The notes under the pieces were generated by a model. The model ran no database searches. It had not been told where the DNA came from and saw only the letters and a list, made by a program, of their open reading frames with translations. Shown here one piece after another: positions 22,095 through 33,539 of a DNA stretch of 64,000 nt (position 1 is its first letter; each line of letters begins with the position of its first letter). The DNA is from Gari tellinella (Eukaryota > Mollusca > Bivalvia > Cardiida > Psammobiidae): NCBI GenBank assembly GCA_922989275.2, contig OV277869.1, positions 39,230,189 through 39,294,188 of the forward strand. Direction: 5' to 3'. The translations under genes were made by a program, and so were the position numbers.

Positions 22095-22385
22095 TCATAG
22101 CTTAAAATGCGTGATAAAGGTAAAGCAGAAAGCTCCTAAAGGAGCTTTTCTGTTTTACCTTTGTCACGCATTAAGCAGCCATTTGTATACAACAGTTTGA
22201 TAATACATGCATGTTTAACGTCTATTTTCAGTGGCCGCTTAAACACCTGTCCATTACGACCACTTTATTGTGTTAGTTATTAGGTGTTTACGACAAGTGA
22301 CTGCTTAAAGCAAGGTGACAGTAAAACAGAAAGTTCCTAAACAGAAAGCTCCTGAAGGAGTTTTCTGTTTTACTCGCACTTTGAT
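22095..22385. repeat. Two family C-like hairpins (AAAGCTCCTAAAGGAGC centre)
   Basis: The first (about 22101-22176) pairs AATGCGTGATAAAGGTAAAG with CTTTGTCACGCATT. The second (about 22305-22380) has lost most of its right arm. Confidence 0.55.
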
Positions 22386-22541
22386 TAAATCTGTCTCTTA
22401 TATAATCAAATAACATTCGTTTTAGTGGTGCTACTGTTTTAGAGAGGTTTTACTGTCTACAATGAATATGACGCAATAGATGATACCACAATTTTCTATT
22501 ATTATTGCAATCGTGTTATTTAACTGTAAGTTACAGGACAT

Positions 22542-23489
22542 TTAAGGGTGCATCAATGTCATGACTTTGGGAACTTTTCAAAGTATATGAAAACACTCTA
22601 TGATGGTTTTGTATTAAAGAGCTATTTAAGATGAATGCAAAAATAGAAAAAGTGTACATTTTGGTGAACAACAGTTGGCTCTACGGCCATGTAAAATTAA
22701 CCCCACCCACTTCCTCTTATTTTGTCCTTTTCAAACAGCCCGCTTCAATAAAATCCATTTTAAATGAAAACAAATATGATAATTTGGTTTTGTGTTATTT
22801 ATTTCCTATCTTAGGTGGTATTTCTTCATACAAAAACTAATTTAACAAAAAAATGGCACCAATTGTGAAATTTATAAAGCTCTAAATATCATCGATATGG
22901 TACTTTTTTGTAAATTTTGTAAGGGGAGATAACTCTTTTTACTTTAATAACTCAAAATTTTCAACACTGACCTTTCAATTTCTTTTCATATTTTGAACTG
23001 CCTTAGCATGGGCTTTCATCTGGTAGAATATAAGAAAAAGTTAAATACTAGAACTATTTCATTTTCAAACTTTTTTACTTTTTTTCATAAAATAAAAAAT
23101 ATAATAAAATCATGCCCTATAAAAAACATATTTTTGATATTCAAGGATCGATATTGTTCAAACCTGGTGCCTGCTTTGTCTAAATTTGGTTTCTATATGT
23201 GAAAATAGCACCATAGACAAGAAATGAATAATGGAAACCCAAATTATCATGTTTGTTTTGTTTCGAAATAAATTTTACTGAAGCCTGTACCCTGATTGGG
23301 TAAAATTTGGAAAACAAGTCCAAATTTGACATACCTTTTTCAAATCGCTGTAGCTCAAAAACAAGGACACCACCATATATTTTTTTTTTCAGTTTTTCAT
23401 TCATCATAAACAGCTCTTCCAAAAAAACAATGTTAGAAAAAAAGTTAAATACTTTGAAAAATTGGCTTATGACATTGATACACCCTTAA
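22542..23489. mobile_element. TTAA-bounded fold-back element
   Basis: TTAAGGGTGCATCAATGTCA at 22542 and the inverted ATGACATTGATACACCCTTA with A (to 23489) are the ends. Further inward, AATATGATAATTTGG (about 22773) and the inverted CCAAATTATCATG (about 23240) show that the two halves are imperfect inverted copies of each other. Short frames in it have no recognisable domain. It is about 950 bp and non-autonomous. Confidence 0.65.
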
Positions 23490-23589
23490 GTGGTTGGTTG
23501 CTTTTTGCAGAATTGGGAGCTTCGTAAGGGGCTAGGTTGACAGGTTGGTACTGTTTTCGGCTTAAGGGACCTTCTTACCTGACCGCGGT

Positions 23590-23780
23590 TTGAGGCCCGT
23601 TTTATGCAAAATGGTCGTAAGTCAGATTCTAATTTTTTCAATAACTATTTATATCTCCATCTAATCCTGTCTTGAAAATACGATTCCAAAGAGATGCCAC
23701 AGGACATGATTAGATGGAGAAACAAGAAATTAGATGTATTTTAAAGTTTTGACCGTTTTTGTCGTACGACTAACATGGGG
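23590..23780. repeat. Palindromic MITE (GTCGTAAGTCAGATT type), second copy
   Basis: GGTCGTAAGTCAGATTCTAA and the inverted TTTTGTCGTACGAC, with CATCTAATCCTGTC / GACATGATTAGATG inside, match 9345-9560. Confidence 0.6.
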
Positions 23781-24055
23781 AGATTTTGGTTTATTAGACA
23801 AATCCCCTCTGGCAATAAATGCCAACAGACCTTCCTACTCGCCGTGATTCTGTGGGCTTTGTTAAATCGGTGGTTTTGATCCCATGTGCTGCTTTGCAGC
23901 GAATGAGATGAGCCGAAATCATCTTCCTGAAATAATTTCATCTTCTCATCATCTCAACTCATCATTCATCGACGCTAAATATATAACCTATTTGTGCCGC
24001 AGTGCCGCTATCTATAAGACCCAACTCATCAATCGGCTGCAATGGCAAAATACGC

Positions 24056-24295
24056 ACAGTGGAGAAGATATTTCTCTTCCAATTAACGCGTTTACGCTAA
24101 AATATCGCTTCTAATGCAAACAGTTTGGAGCCAGATCAGACGCCGGGTAACCCGGCGTCTGATCAGGCCCCAAATTGTTTGCCGCTCAGATTTAAATGAA
24201 TCGTTGGCATTTTCAAAACATTGTAGTTTTCTACATTTTAGTACAGTGCGTAAACGTTTGCGTTTAAATGGGAAAGAATGATATTTTCTCAGTGT
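24056..24295. repeat. Family A MITE, slightly degraded
   Basis: ACAGTGGAGAAGATATTTCT is the left end and TATTTTCTCAGTGT the right. The hairpin at 24117-24182 surrounds GACGCCGGGTAACCCGGCGTC. Confidence 0.7.
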
Positions 24296-24343
24296 CAATC
24301 TTTCCAAGTAGGCACCTTTTTCGCTAGGCTATGATTACCATAG

Positions 24344-24530
24344 CAAACAGTTTGAAGCCAGAGCAGACATCAAGCCACCAAACTGCATTGTACTACTTCT
24401 ACTACTACTACTACTACTACTAAGCCAGAGCAGACATCAAGCCACCAAACTGCATTGTACTACTTCTACTACTACTACTACTACTACTGCCAGAGCAGAC
24501 ATCAAGCCACCAAACTGCATTGTACTACTT

Positions 24531-24562
<32 letters not shown>

Positions 24563-24660
24563 GCCAGAGCAGACATCAAGCCACCAAACTGCATTGTACT
24601 ACTACTACTACTACTACTACTGCCAGAGCAGACATCAAGCCACCAAACTGCATTGTACTA
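24344..24660. repeat. Minisatellite built from a MITE half and a CTA run
   Basis: The unit GCCAGAGCAGACATCAAGCC plus ACCAAACTGCATTGTACTA and a variable (CTA)n tail recurs five times, starting near 24355, 24424, 24489, 24563 and 24621. Unit length varies from about 58 to 75 bp because of the CTA run. The upstream CAAACAGTTTGAAGCCAGA shows that the first unit derives from a family A half-stem. Confidence 0.8.
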
Positions 24661-24675
24661 CTTCTACTACTACTA

Positions 24676-24710
<35 letters not shown>

Positions 24711-24825
24711 ACATCTACTACTTCTAAAACTACTACTACTACTTTTTATACTATTACTACTACTGCAACTGTCACTACTACTGCTACTTCTATATTTCTT
24801 CTTCTACTACTACGACATCGTATTG

Positions 24826-24857
<32 letters not shown>

Positions 24858-24859
24858 AA

Positions 24860-24890
<31 letters not shown>

Positions 24891-25003
24891 AAACTACTAC
24901 TACTACTACTACTGCTGCTGCTACATCTACTACTTCTAAAACTACTACTGCTACTACTTTTTATACTATTACTACTACTGCAACTGTCACTACTACTGCT
25001 AGA
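24660..25003. repeat. CTA/CTG microsatellite array, left part
   Basis: Runs of CTA are broken by landmarks such as CTACATCTACTACTTCTAAA and GCTACTTCTATATTTCTTCT. The same landmarks reappear at 28150-28400, so the array is one locus split by a LINE insertion. Confidence 0.8.
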
Positions 25004-25004
25004 T

Positions 25005-27253
25005 CGAATAAAAAGAACAGCAAATTCTTCTAAAAAACAAACAGATTGGATAAAATATAAACAATTAAGAAACAAAGTTAATAATTTAAAGAAACACGCA
25101 AAGGAGAAATTTTATATTACTTTAGAAACAAATTTGGCAGAATTACAATGCAATGACAAGCGGGGCTTTTGGAAAATAATAAGACATTTCGTAAAAAATA
25201 ACTCTTCCTCAACTTGCTTCCCCCCTATTTGTGAAACATTACCTAATGGTCAAGAACTTTGGTTTACAACAAATGAAGAAAAGGCAGAATGCTTAAATAA
25301 GTATTTTACGTCAATCTCAAATGTTGATGATAATAATGTAAATCTTCCCTTATTTCATGAAAAAACTCTTAATAGACTTTCAGTATTTAACATTAATCAA
25401 AGTGAAATAGAAGACATTATTTTAAACTTAAATGTGAACAAAGCAAGTGGACCTGACAGCATAAGTCATAAAATGTTGAAAACTGTGCTAAATCTATTTC
25501 AATTCCTTTAACTATATTATTTAATAGATCTATACAGGAAGGAATCTTTCCAGATGCTTGGAAAATTGCCCAAGTAACTCCCATTTTTAAAAAAGGAGAC
25601 AAATCAACACCCTCAAATTATAGACCTGTATCATTATTAAGCTGTTGTGGAAAAATCCTTGAAAGAATTGTTTTTAAACATATGTACAATTTTCTCTTAA
25701 ACAATAATTTGCTTTATAAATACCAGTCAGGGTTTTTACCAAATCACTCTACTACATATCAACTTGTTGATATATATCACCATATCTGTCAAAGCTTTGA
25801 GCATAATCAATATTCTTGTATGGTTTTTTGTGATATTTCAAAGGCCTTTGACAGAGTATGGCATAAGGGTTTACTTTTTAAATTAAGTGAAAATGGTATA
25901 AATCTTAACTTAATGACATGGATTACAAGTTACTTAAATAATAGACATCAAAAAGTTACAATACAATCTGCTGAATCAAAACTAATGCCAGTTAATGCCG
26001 GTGTCCCTCAAGGTTCAGTTTTAGGACCATTACTTTTTCTCATCTATGTAAATGACATAACTGATTCATTACTTAGTTTAACAAGATTATATGCTGATGA
26101 CAGTTCTCTTTATTACTCTGCAAGTACCCTAGACGATATTGAAGGTATTATTAATCATGACTTAAATAACATCTCAGAATGGGCAAATCAATGGCTAGTT
26201 AATTTTAACCCAAATAAAACAGAAGCTATTCTATTTACTCTTAAAAGACAATCTGCTTTACCTAGACTACTCTTTGATAACACTGAAATAAACTTTGTCG
26301 ACCACCATAAACACTTAGGGATGACACTCAGTAAAAATGGCCAGTGGGCTAACCACATAGATAATATCATAGAGTCAGCTTCTAAAGTGATCAATATAAT
26401 GCGTAAGGTACAATTTGTTTTATCAAGATCTGCTCTAAATCAAATATACTTGTCATATGTACGACCAATTTTTGAATATTCTTCAATTGTATGGGATGGC
26501 TGCCCTGAAATACATACTAACACTTTAGAAAAATTGCAGAATGAAGCTGCACGTATCGTCACAGGGCTGACAAGATCAGTTTCCCTTGAAAATCTCTACG
26601 CTGAATGTGGCTGGGAGTCTTTGTTCAAGAGGCGAGAAAACCAAAAACTATTTTTTATGTACAAAGTCTCACATGACACTGTCCCACAGTATATAAGTGA
26701 TATAATTCCTCCACTTGTGGGTGAAATGTCAAATTATCCCTTAAGAAACCGTGAAAATTATGAAATGTTACCAGTTAGAACTTCCATTTTTCAGAAATCT
26801 TGTATTCCTTCTTCCGTAGTGCTCTGGAACGCTCTTGGCTCTGATCTCAGGCAGGTCCCTACATTTTCTTCATTTAAAAACAATATAGTGTCTAGATCAA
26901 AGCCAGGGAGAGTTCCGGGGTACTATCTGGTCGGTAATAGACATTTATCAGTATTGCATGCACGATTAAGAAACAGGTGTAGTAATTTGAATGATCACCT
27001 TTTTCTAAATCACTTAAAACAAGACAGGTTCTGCTCTTGTGAAAATGAAATTGAAAATGTTGACCATTACTTTTTTAAATGCCCCAATTATAGCAACGTG
27101 CGACATACCCTACTCCAGAGCACAAGCCCGTTTAATCCGATTAATAGCAATATACTTCTCAATGGAAGTGATAACCTAACTTTTGAGCAAAACTGCTTGA
27201 TTTTTGGAGCTGTACAAGCGTTTATAAAAGAAACCAAACGTTTTAACACTTGA
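25005..27253 (+). pseudogene. 5'-truncated non-LTR retrotransposon reverse transcriptase, one frameshift
   Basis: The RT region spans two frames that meet near 25490, so a single-base indel breaks the ORF. Before the break are the RT N-terminal region and NKASGPDSISHKML. After it come the NYRPVSLL region (about 25617), SGFLPNHST (25727), FCDISKAFDRVWHKGLLFKL with the first catalytic Asp (25826), GVPQGSVLGPLLFLIYVNDI (about 26000) and the YADD active site (26089-26100). The C-terminus has a CxC...HxxxxC knuckle (CSCENEIENVDHYFFKC). No endonuclease domain is present, so the copy is 5'-truncated. The long second frame (523 codons) indicates recent activity. Clade is uncertain (jockey/CR1/L2-like). 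Confidence 0.8.
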
Positions 27254-27369
27254 TCAGTTCTCTCCCCTCTATCTTGGTTCGTTTCTGTAACTGAGCTTTG
27301 ATACATATATAATTAATATGTCCTAGTTTGACTAGTTATATTGTCCAATTCATATATGCAGCGGGGATC

Positions 27370-27550
27370 CAGATGGGGAGATTATTTTGAAAAACTACAT
27401 TTTTATTTCTGCACTAGACGCGATGGTACCACTACTCATTAGAATCGTCTCGAAGAGACGATTCTAGTGGGTGGTGGCAGCATATTAATCCGTGCTGAAA
27501 TGAGCGAAAAAGAAGGTTAGATTTGTTCAATTTACACCCTCTTATCTGGA
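27370..27550. repeat. Family D MITE within LINE 3' region
   Basis: ACTACTCATTAGAATCGTCT and the inverted AGACGATTCTAGTGG form the hairpin. CCCTCTTATCTGGAGC is the right end. A partial family C-like arm follows at 27745-27815. Confidence 0.55.
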
Positions 27551-28039
27551 GCACTAATGCAGTGTGAAACCTTATGAAGCGATTCCAATGTCTAAGTGGG
27601 GCGTATCTCAAAAGCTGTTATTCCAAAATGTACAAAGTTGCCCCCTTAGACGTTTTACTCGTTGCTCATCTATATATGTGTTACGTGTATGTTAAATAAA
27701 GTTTAGCCTAAATGCAGAAGCATAGAACCTTACTTATTTGGAAAATGACGTGGGATAGAAGTAATGCATAAAGCCCCTCTAGAAGCTGTCTGCATTACTT
27801 TTACCCTACATTGATATGATTGTAATCATTAACTAATAGACCATTTCTGGGAATTTTTTGAGAGACAGTTTAATATGCACTGATAGATAATTTAGCTTTG
27901 TGTTTTTCATCTATCTAAGTTGATTATTCTTATCAAGATTATGTGGTGACACCTGTAAACAAGCAACCTCTCTCTTTCTATATCTCTTTCTATCTTTCTC
28001 TTTCCCTCTCCTCTCTCTCTCTCCCCCTCTCCAATAGTG

Positions 28040-28150
28040 ATTGTATTATTTGTAAAACTGTAGGGGAAGGGCCGATTCTAAGTTGGTAGAACTTGTGGCC
28101 CAACCCCTTTTCCTGTACAACAATTTGGAAATAAAATATGTTTAAACTAA
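28040..28150 (+). other. Probable 3' end of the LINE insertion
   Basis: GGCCCAACCCCTTTTCCTGT, then CAATTTGGAAATAAAATATG and a short A-rich tail run directly into the CTA array. ACTACTGCT follows here and also precedes the left junction near 25000, giving a possible 9-bp target duplication. Confidence 0.5.
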
Positions 28151-28203
28151 AAAAACTACTGCTACTTCTATATTTCTTCTTCTACTACTACGACATCGTA
28201 TTG

Positions 28204-28238
<35 letters not shown>

Positions 28239-28459
28239 TTGCTGCTGCTACATCTACTACTTCTAAAACTACTACTACTACTTTTTATACTATTACTACT
28301 ACTGCAACTGTCACTACTACTGCTTCTTCTATATTTATTATTCTACTACTACGACATCGTATTGTACTACTACTACTACTACTGATGCTACTACTACTAC
28401 TACTACTGCTACTGCTGTTACTGCTACTACTACTGCTGTTACTACTACTGCTACTGCTG

Positions 28460-28509
<50 letters not shown>

Positions 28510-28544
28510 GCTACTGCTACTATTATAACTACTTCTACAAATAT

Positions 28545-28578
<34 letters not shown>

Positions 28579-28880
28579 GCTACTGCTACTATTATAACTA
28601 CTTCTACAAATATCACTATTACTACTCTTGCTACTTCTACTACTTCTGCAAATGTCACCGCTACTACTTTTGTAACTACTACTACTGCTGCTACTACTAC
28701 TACTACTACTACTACTACTGCCTCTGCTGCTGTCACCGCTACTACTTTTGTAACTACTACTACTACTACTACTACTACTACTGCCTCTGCTGCTGTCACC
28801 GCTACTACTTTTGTAACTACTACTACTGCTACTACTACGTCTGCAATTGTCACTACTACAAAAACATGCAACGTGTGCAT
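28150..28880. repeat. CTA/CTG microsatellite array, right part
   Basis: The long compound array has repeated landmarks (TACGACATCGTATTGTACTA twice; CTACAAATATCACTA; ACTTTTGTAACTAC three times). Long open frames here are low-complexity Val/Ala or Thr runs and not genes. Confidence 0.85.
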
Positions 28881-29039
28881 ACAGTAAAACCTCTCTATTA
28901 CTACCTCTTACGTGTGTTTATTATTAGTGGGTAACGACGGGTGACTGCTTAACTCTTTCCTCCGTAAAAACTTCAACTGGACAATCCCAGTTTCAATTTT
29001 AGGATAGTCCATTTCTGACTTTTAAGGGTTGTTTTTGTC

Positions 29040-29128
29040 AATGTTTTGCATTAATATGACAAACAGTGAAGACCCAGATCAGAGGTCTCCGTAAGGAGCC
29101 CTCTGATCTGATTCACTGTTTGCATAGG
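29040..29128. repeat. Palindromic MITE core
   Basis: GACAAACAGTGAAGACCCAG and the inverted CTGATTCACTGTTTGC flank GAGGTCTCCGTAAGGAGCCCTC. It is related to 11366-11435. Confidence 0.55.
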
Positions 29129-29159
29129 ACAATGCACTTTTCACAGTTCAGTTCATTCT

Positions 29160-30420
29160 TTATTTGAGTCTCATCATGGTTACATCAAATAAATATACAA
29201 CAAGAAATACATCATAATATACAAAGTAACCACACCATTCATAATTGAATTATAAGAGACTATTTTCAGTGAAATCAACATTCACTGTCCTTCGAATTAT
29301 TGCACATGCGTATATACATCTATAAAGATACCAACCATGTTTATTGTATAAACATGATAGCTTAAAATATATACCACTTCCATTAATCTAGGCAATCATA
29401 ACATTTTAACAAAATGGCATGGTTGTCTTTAAAATCTGCAATAAAAAAACGCATTAAATTTTGACAAACAAAAAAGACCAAACAAGTCAACCTAAAAAAC
29501 CTTGTAAAACATCGATTATTACCTCAAATCAGATTTGAAATAAACTGATTAATGGAACTTGTATATATATTATAAAATACATTTGCAATTTAAAGCATCA
29601 ATTAATACATTACTTACAATAAAAAATAGATCAATTCTGTATTAAAGTTTATCTGCTTACAAAAAGCTGTCGTCTATGTAAAATATTAAAACAGGTTTTG
29701 GCACACGTTCTAACCATATCCGTGTTAGAAAAGAGATATCTCAATTTATCACAGTCTGACATATTACAGAAATTTTGATTAAAATGTATCGCCTTTAAAA
29801 ACAATTCTTCTCTCAGGTCGTTATATAATTCACAGTGTAACAAAACATGTACCTCATTCTCGACAACATTCTTATCACATACAGGACACATTCTTAGTTT
29901 TTCATCAAGACCCTCATATCTTCCAGTTTCTAAACGTATGGGTGCCACCCCTAACCTAAATTTAGTAAAAGCTGAACGATGACTCGGTGGCAGAATTCTT
30001 TTACAATAAGCCTCAACACCAAATTCTTCCTTGAATGTTTTATATAATCTTAATTTATTTCGCCCACGTCCTGATGGACCAATACTGTTATTAGTTTTTA
30101 TTTGCCAATTATTAATAAAATCATCATGCACTTGTTCTTCGACCTTTTTGGCAAACATTCTAGCAATCGGGACTTCTAGTGAATTATAACAAGCCAAGTT
30201 ATTCGCAATAAGAAAAGCTGAAATATTGTAACACCAATTCTTACACGAACGACGAGACTTGTTAAAAGACCAAATAGCTACTCTTTTATTTATTCTTAAC
30301 ATGTCCATGTGACTAAGCCTTATCCAATACAAAGCAATACTTTTCCACTGGCGGACTACCGGTGGTTTCCAGCCCATTTCACCAGACAACCCATCACATG
30401 TATACTGTTTGAAAAGGACG
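29160..30420 (-). pseudogene. 3' end of a second non-LTR retrotransposon
   Basis: An open frame at 29649-30389 on the minus strand encodes the C-terminal region of a LINE polyprotein. It includes FTKFRLGVAPIRLETGRYEG and a zinc knuckle MCPVCDKNVVENEVHVLLHC (CxxC...HxxxxC). No RT motifs are present, so the copy is 5'-truncated near 30420. Downstream AT-rich sequence to about 29160 is its 3' UTR. It is a different lineage from the + strand LINE. Confidence 0.7.
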
Positions 30421-30489
30421 CCTGTATGCGGGACTAGGGTTCAAAGGGTTAATCCATAACTTGTTGTAGCAATGAAGATAGATGACCGC

Positions 30490-30768
30490 TCAAAGCAGGT
30501 TGAAAATAAAGCAGCATAATGTGTCATAAGTCAAATTCCGCTTTGCTTTCAGTCTGCTTTAAGCTACAATCTGCTAGGATACAGAAACTATTTCTTAGGA
30601 TACATATTCATAACTGTATAAGGTTAAACTGTATTCTTCAGTGGAAGAATAAATTAAAGGCGTTAAAATGCATATTTATGATGTAATGGGTTGAATCAAT
30701 GTAAAAGTAAAACAGGCGGCTCATAAAGGAGCTTTCTGCTTTACTGTCACCTTGGTTTATGCTGTCAA
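30490..30768. repeat. Two family C hairpins
   Basis: 30492-30568 pairs CAAAGCAGGTTGAAAATAAA with TTTGCTTTCAGTCTGCTTTA. 30703-30765 is the AAGGAGC-centred variant. Confidence 0.6.
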
Positions 30769-31104
30769 CTGTCTTTTATAAAATCGTTTAGCCGTCGTTT
30801 CAGGGTGTGTTTTTTAATTCTGTCTTTAAAGACCCTGAAGACAACTCATTCGGCAGTCACCGGCAGGTTTGACTTTAATTTTATACAGGCGAAACTCGAT
30901 AAACCGAATTCGCCTAAATCGATTGTGCCAGAATTTCATAAATTAAATTTCAATAAGTCGATCTCTCTTAAGTCGAACATACCCGTATTTCAAAGTTAAA
31001 ACGTGGATGTTCGAATAAACGCGAGTTCGAATTATCGAGTTTCGAGTGTACATTTTTATTTGTTACAGAATAAACGGTCACTATTAGTAGTTCAACATCC
31101 AAAC

Positions 31105-31693
31105 ATGAAGGACAGTTACGAGACACCTACAGCAAATACACCTGAACACAAGTATGAAGCACTTAATACCGGTAAACCACAGCCGCCAAACCTCTCTAAC
31201 TTGCCACCGAGAAAGCCTGGAGTAGCAGCAGCACAGACAGCAAATACCACTGAAGAAACGTACGATGCGCTAGACGATCCAGAACCTCCAAACATTTCTA
31301 AACTACCACGACAGAGGGGCCGTGAGATGCCAATACCATCCAAACATACACCAAACGCACCTAAACAAACATACGATGCTCTCGAAAGTCCAGAAACTCC
31401 AAAATTGTCTTTGCCTTAGAGTAATCCGGGATGTTTTTCCCCACCCAGTGAGCATGAACGCCACATTCAAGCCATGAACCAGAACGTTCAATGGTCCAAC
31501 AACAACAATGTCAATGGACAGATACGTGACTACCGCAGAGAGGCTTGGGGACAGACGTCTTGCACTAGAACAGCTCAAACGGTGACGATGATTCTTCAGA
31601 TTTTTGTCATTATGACGTCATTCGTGACGTTGGTTTTGGTCATTGTTATATGGTTTAAACTAGCGGCCCTTGACGAAGAGAAGAAAGCATCAG
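31105..31693 (+). CDS. Exon of a type II membrane protein with repeated tyrosine motifs; in-frame TAG
   Basis: One frame runs from ATG at 31105 to a GT donor at 31694, interrupted only by a TAG at 31417-31419. The N-terminal part carries repeats: YETPTANTPEHKYEALNTG, EETYDALDDPEPPNISKLP and KQTYDALESPETPKLSLP. Each repeat has a YxxL-type tyrosine followed by a Pro-rich segment, like cytoplasmic signalling tails. After the TAG the same frame continues through a polar stretch into one strong membrane segment (IFVIMTSFVTLVLVIVIWFK, about 31599-31658) and then a charged KK/EE region. This suggests a cytoplasmic N-terminus, one transmembrane helix and an extracellular C-terminus on later exons not found here. 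The TAG means pseudogene, polymorphism, sequence error or exons used separately. I do not recognise a named orthologue. Confidence 0.5.
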
Positions 31694-31711
31694 GTAAAAT
31701 ATTCACCTTGT

Positions 31712-31935
31712 ATGGTAGTGAAGACCATATCCAAATAAACGCGTTTACGCTAAATTTATAGTTGCAAGTACAAATATTTTGGAGCCAGATCAGACGCCGG
31801 ATAACCCGGCGTCTGATCAGACTCCAAAATATTTGCCATTCAGATTGAAATGTCAACATGTTGTCATTTTCTTCGTTTTATTGCAATGCGTGTGCGTAAA
31901 GTTCACGTTTAAACGGAAAAGAATAACGTCTTCTA
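31712..31935. repeat. Family A MITE
   Basis: CCAAATAAACGCGTTTACGC at the left and AACGGAAAAGAATAACGTCT at the right are the ends. The hairpin at 31766-31833 has arms CAAATATTTTGGAGCCAGAT and TCAGACTCCAAAATATTTGC. It starts within about 20 bp of the preceding exon's donor. Confidence 0.7.
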
Positions 31936-32007
31936 ACTTATAACGTACTGTATACATTCAAACTTGATCACTATGGAGGGGAATATCCGCCTTTTACTTT
32001 CAACTTT

Positions 32008-32200
32008 GCTATTTTCATTTTCTAATTCTTATTCTTATTTTTAACTTTCTATTTTGATTTTCTAATTCTTATTCTTATTTTTAACTTTCTATTTTGATTT
32101 TCTAATTCTTATTCTTATTTTAAACTTTCTATTTTGATTTTCTAATTCTTATTCTTATTTTAAACTTTCTATTTTGATTTTCTAATTCTTATTATTATTA
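32008..32200. repeat. Tandem repeat, about 41-bp pyrimidine-rich unit
   Basis: TTCTAATTCTTATTCTTATT followed by (T/A)AACTTTCTATTTTGATT repeats four times plus a partial copy, with an A/T variant distinguishing earlier and later units. Confidence 0.85.
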
Positions 32201-32204
32201 TTAG

Positions 32205-33430
32205 TTCTCATTTACTTTTTCCAATTCTTATTGTAACATTTCAATAACTAGATCTATTTCGAAATTTTGATTTATATTTTTATCTTCTGTTTATTGTTCA
32301 TTTAAGAACTAAGAATTACTTTTTCAATATTCTACTTGATAAATTTGAAAACAACAAGAAGAAGAGAAATTAATCCATGTCAAGTTCGATGTTGCAAATG
32401 TATAAATACAAGTTAACAATAAGAATTAGAAATCAAGAATGTTTTAAGACGGGAACCGGTAGTTCAATTATGACGCTGGGTGGCGTCTGAAAAATGACTG
32501 CTCCCTGAAGTCGGAAGACCTCGATACTTGTCCATAACAAGAAGAAGTAAAGCTGGTCTGCTAGGCCTGTTTTAGATTAAACGTCCGGCAAACGTCCTTT
32601 ATTACTCAGAGAAACCCCTCAGAGAATACCCTGTGGAACCTTTCCGATTCACAACTGATACAAACTCACCACGTTCTGCGAATTCTAGCTTATTTAAGGA
32701 AAATCAGTGTCGCCGTAAGCTTGCATCACTCTAACCCTGTGCTTCCATCACCTTGAACAAACTTTGTCGATGTAAACATTGCCTAACCCCGTGTATAAAA
32801 CAGGTTTGATGCTGACAAGACGTTGCGTATGCCGGCGTCTTGTCACAATACAAACGTTGTGATACTCCTCTAAATTCCCCCCTATAAATTTCAGTTTGAA
32901 TACTGAGAAAGAGATATTCATCAAGATCCAACTATCTTTAAGGTAGATCTAAAGCACCCCAAATGGGATCATGCCAATGTCGGTACTCTATGCAGACCAA
33001 TCTGCCATTCTCTCAACTGACTATTGGTTGATTTCATGCCGTTGATGACACTACATAGATTACCAAAATTGACCGACAAGAGCCCGACTCCACTAGGGGT
33101 GCTCTACCTTAAAGAGGTTTGGAACCAGATGGAAAATGTCATTTGCATTTAAAGAATTGTAGATGTTGTTCGCGTCACAAGCTTTATTTAGACAAAAAGT
33201 CCCAATCAAGACCAAGAAATATGTCCTTCTTGGGACAGTTCACATTAAAAACATATAACGCCTGTCTGCACTTCATTATAAGTGCATATGCAAAAATTGT
33301 TGTCAATCGGTAAAGAAATGTAGAAGTAGATCTATCATTGATTTAGACTCTGTCATTATATGATCTTCAGAAAGGTTCATATTGGAGCAGACTAGATCTA
33401 TTATAATTTTATAAATACTCTTTTTATCCT
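32205..33430. other. Stretch without recognised gene
   Basis: A short palindromic core at about 32800-32860 (CAGGTTTGATGCTGACAAGA; GGCGTCTTGTC) is a decayed MITE. TTAAAGAGGTTTGGAACCAG at 33109 resembles the end of the 8455 TTAA element. Nothing else could be supported. Confidence 0.4.
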
Positions 33431-33437
33431 CTTACAG

Positions 33438-33536
33438 TGGAATGCTCTTCCTGTAGATGTCGTGCTGAATGATAACTTGAAAACGTTCAAGTCCTCAGTC
33501 CGCACACGAATTATTACCCCAAAGAATGAATTATAA
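33438..33536 (+). pseudogene. C-terminal tail fragment of a LINE reverse transcriptase
   Basis: WNALPVDVVLNDNLKTFKS followed by SVRTRIITPKNEL and TAA is the classic end of LINE ORF2 (WNxLPxxVV...FKxxL). Only 33 codons remain. An AG precedes the first codon, which may be coincidental. Confidence 0.55.
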
Positions 33537-33539
33537 TTC

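Noticed and set aside
24344..24660. Regular repeat-spacer pattern suggesting a CRISPR array
   Set aside because: The 'spacers' are just variable CTA runs, no cas genes exist, and the genome is eukaryotic.
28338..28880. Long minus-strand open frame of Val/Ala and similar low-complexity frames at 24455-25075
   Set aside because: Pure microsatellite translation without any domain; open frames are expected from CTA repeats.
33109..33320. Complete copy of the 8455-type TTAA element at 33109
   Set aside because: Only the left end word is recognisable; no matching right end was found.
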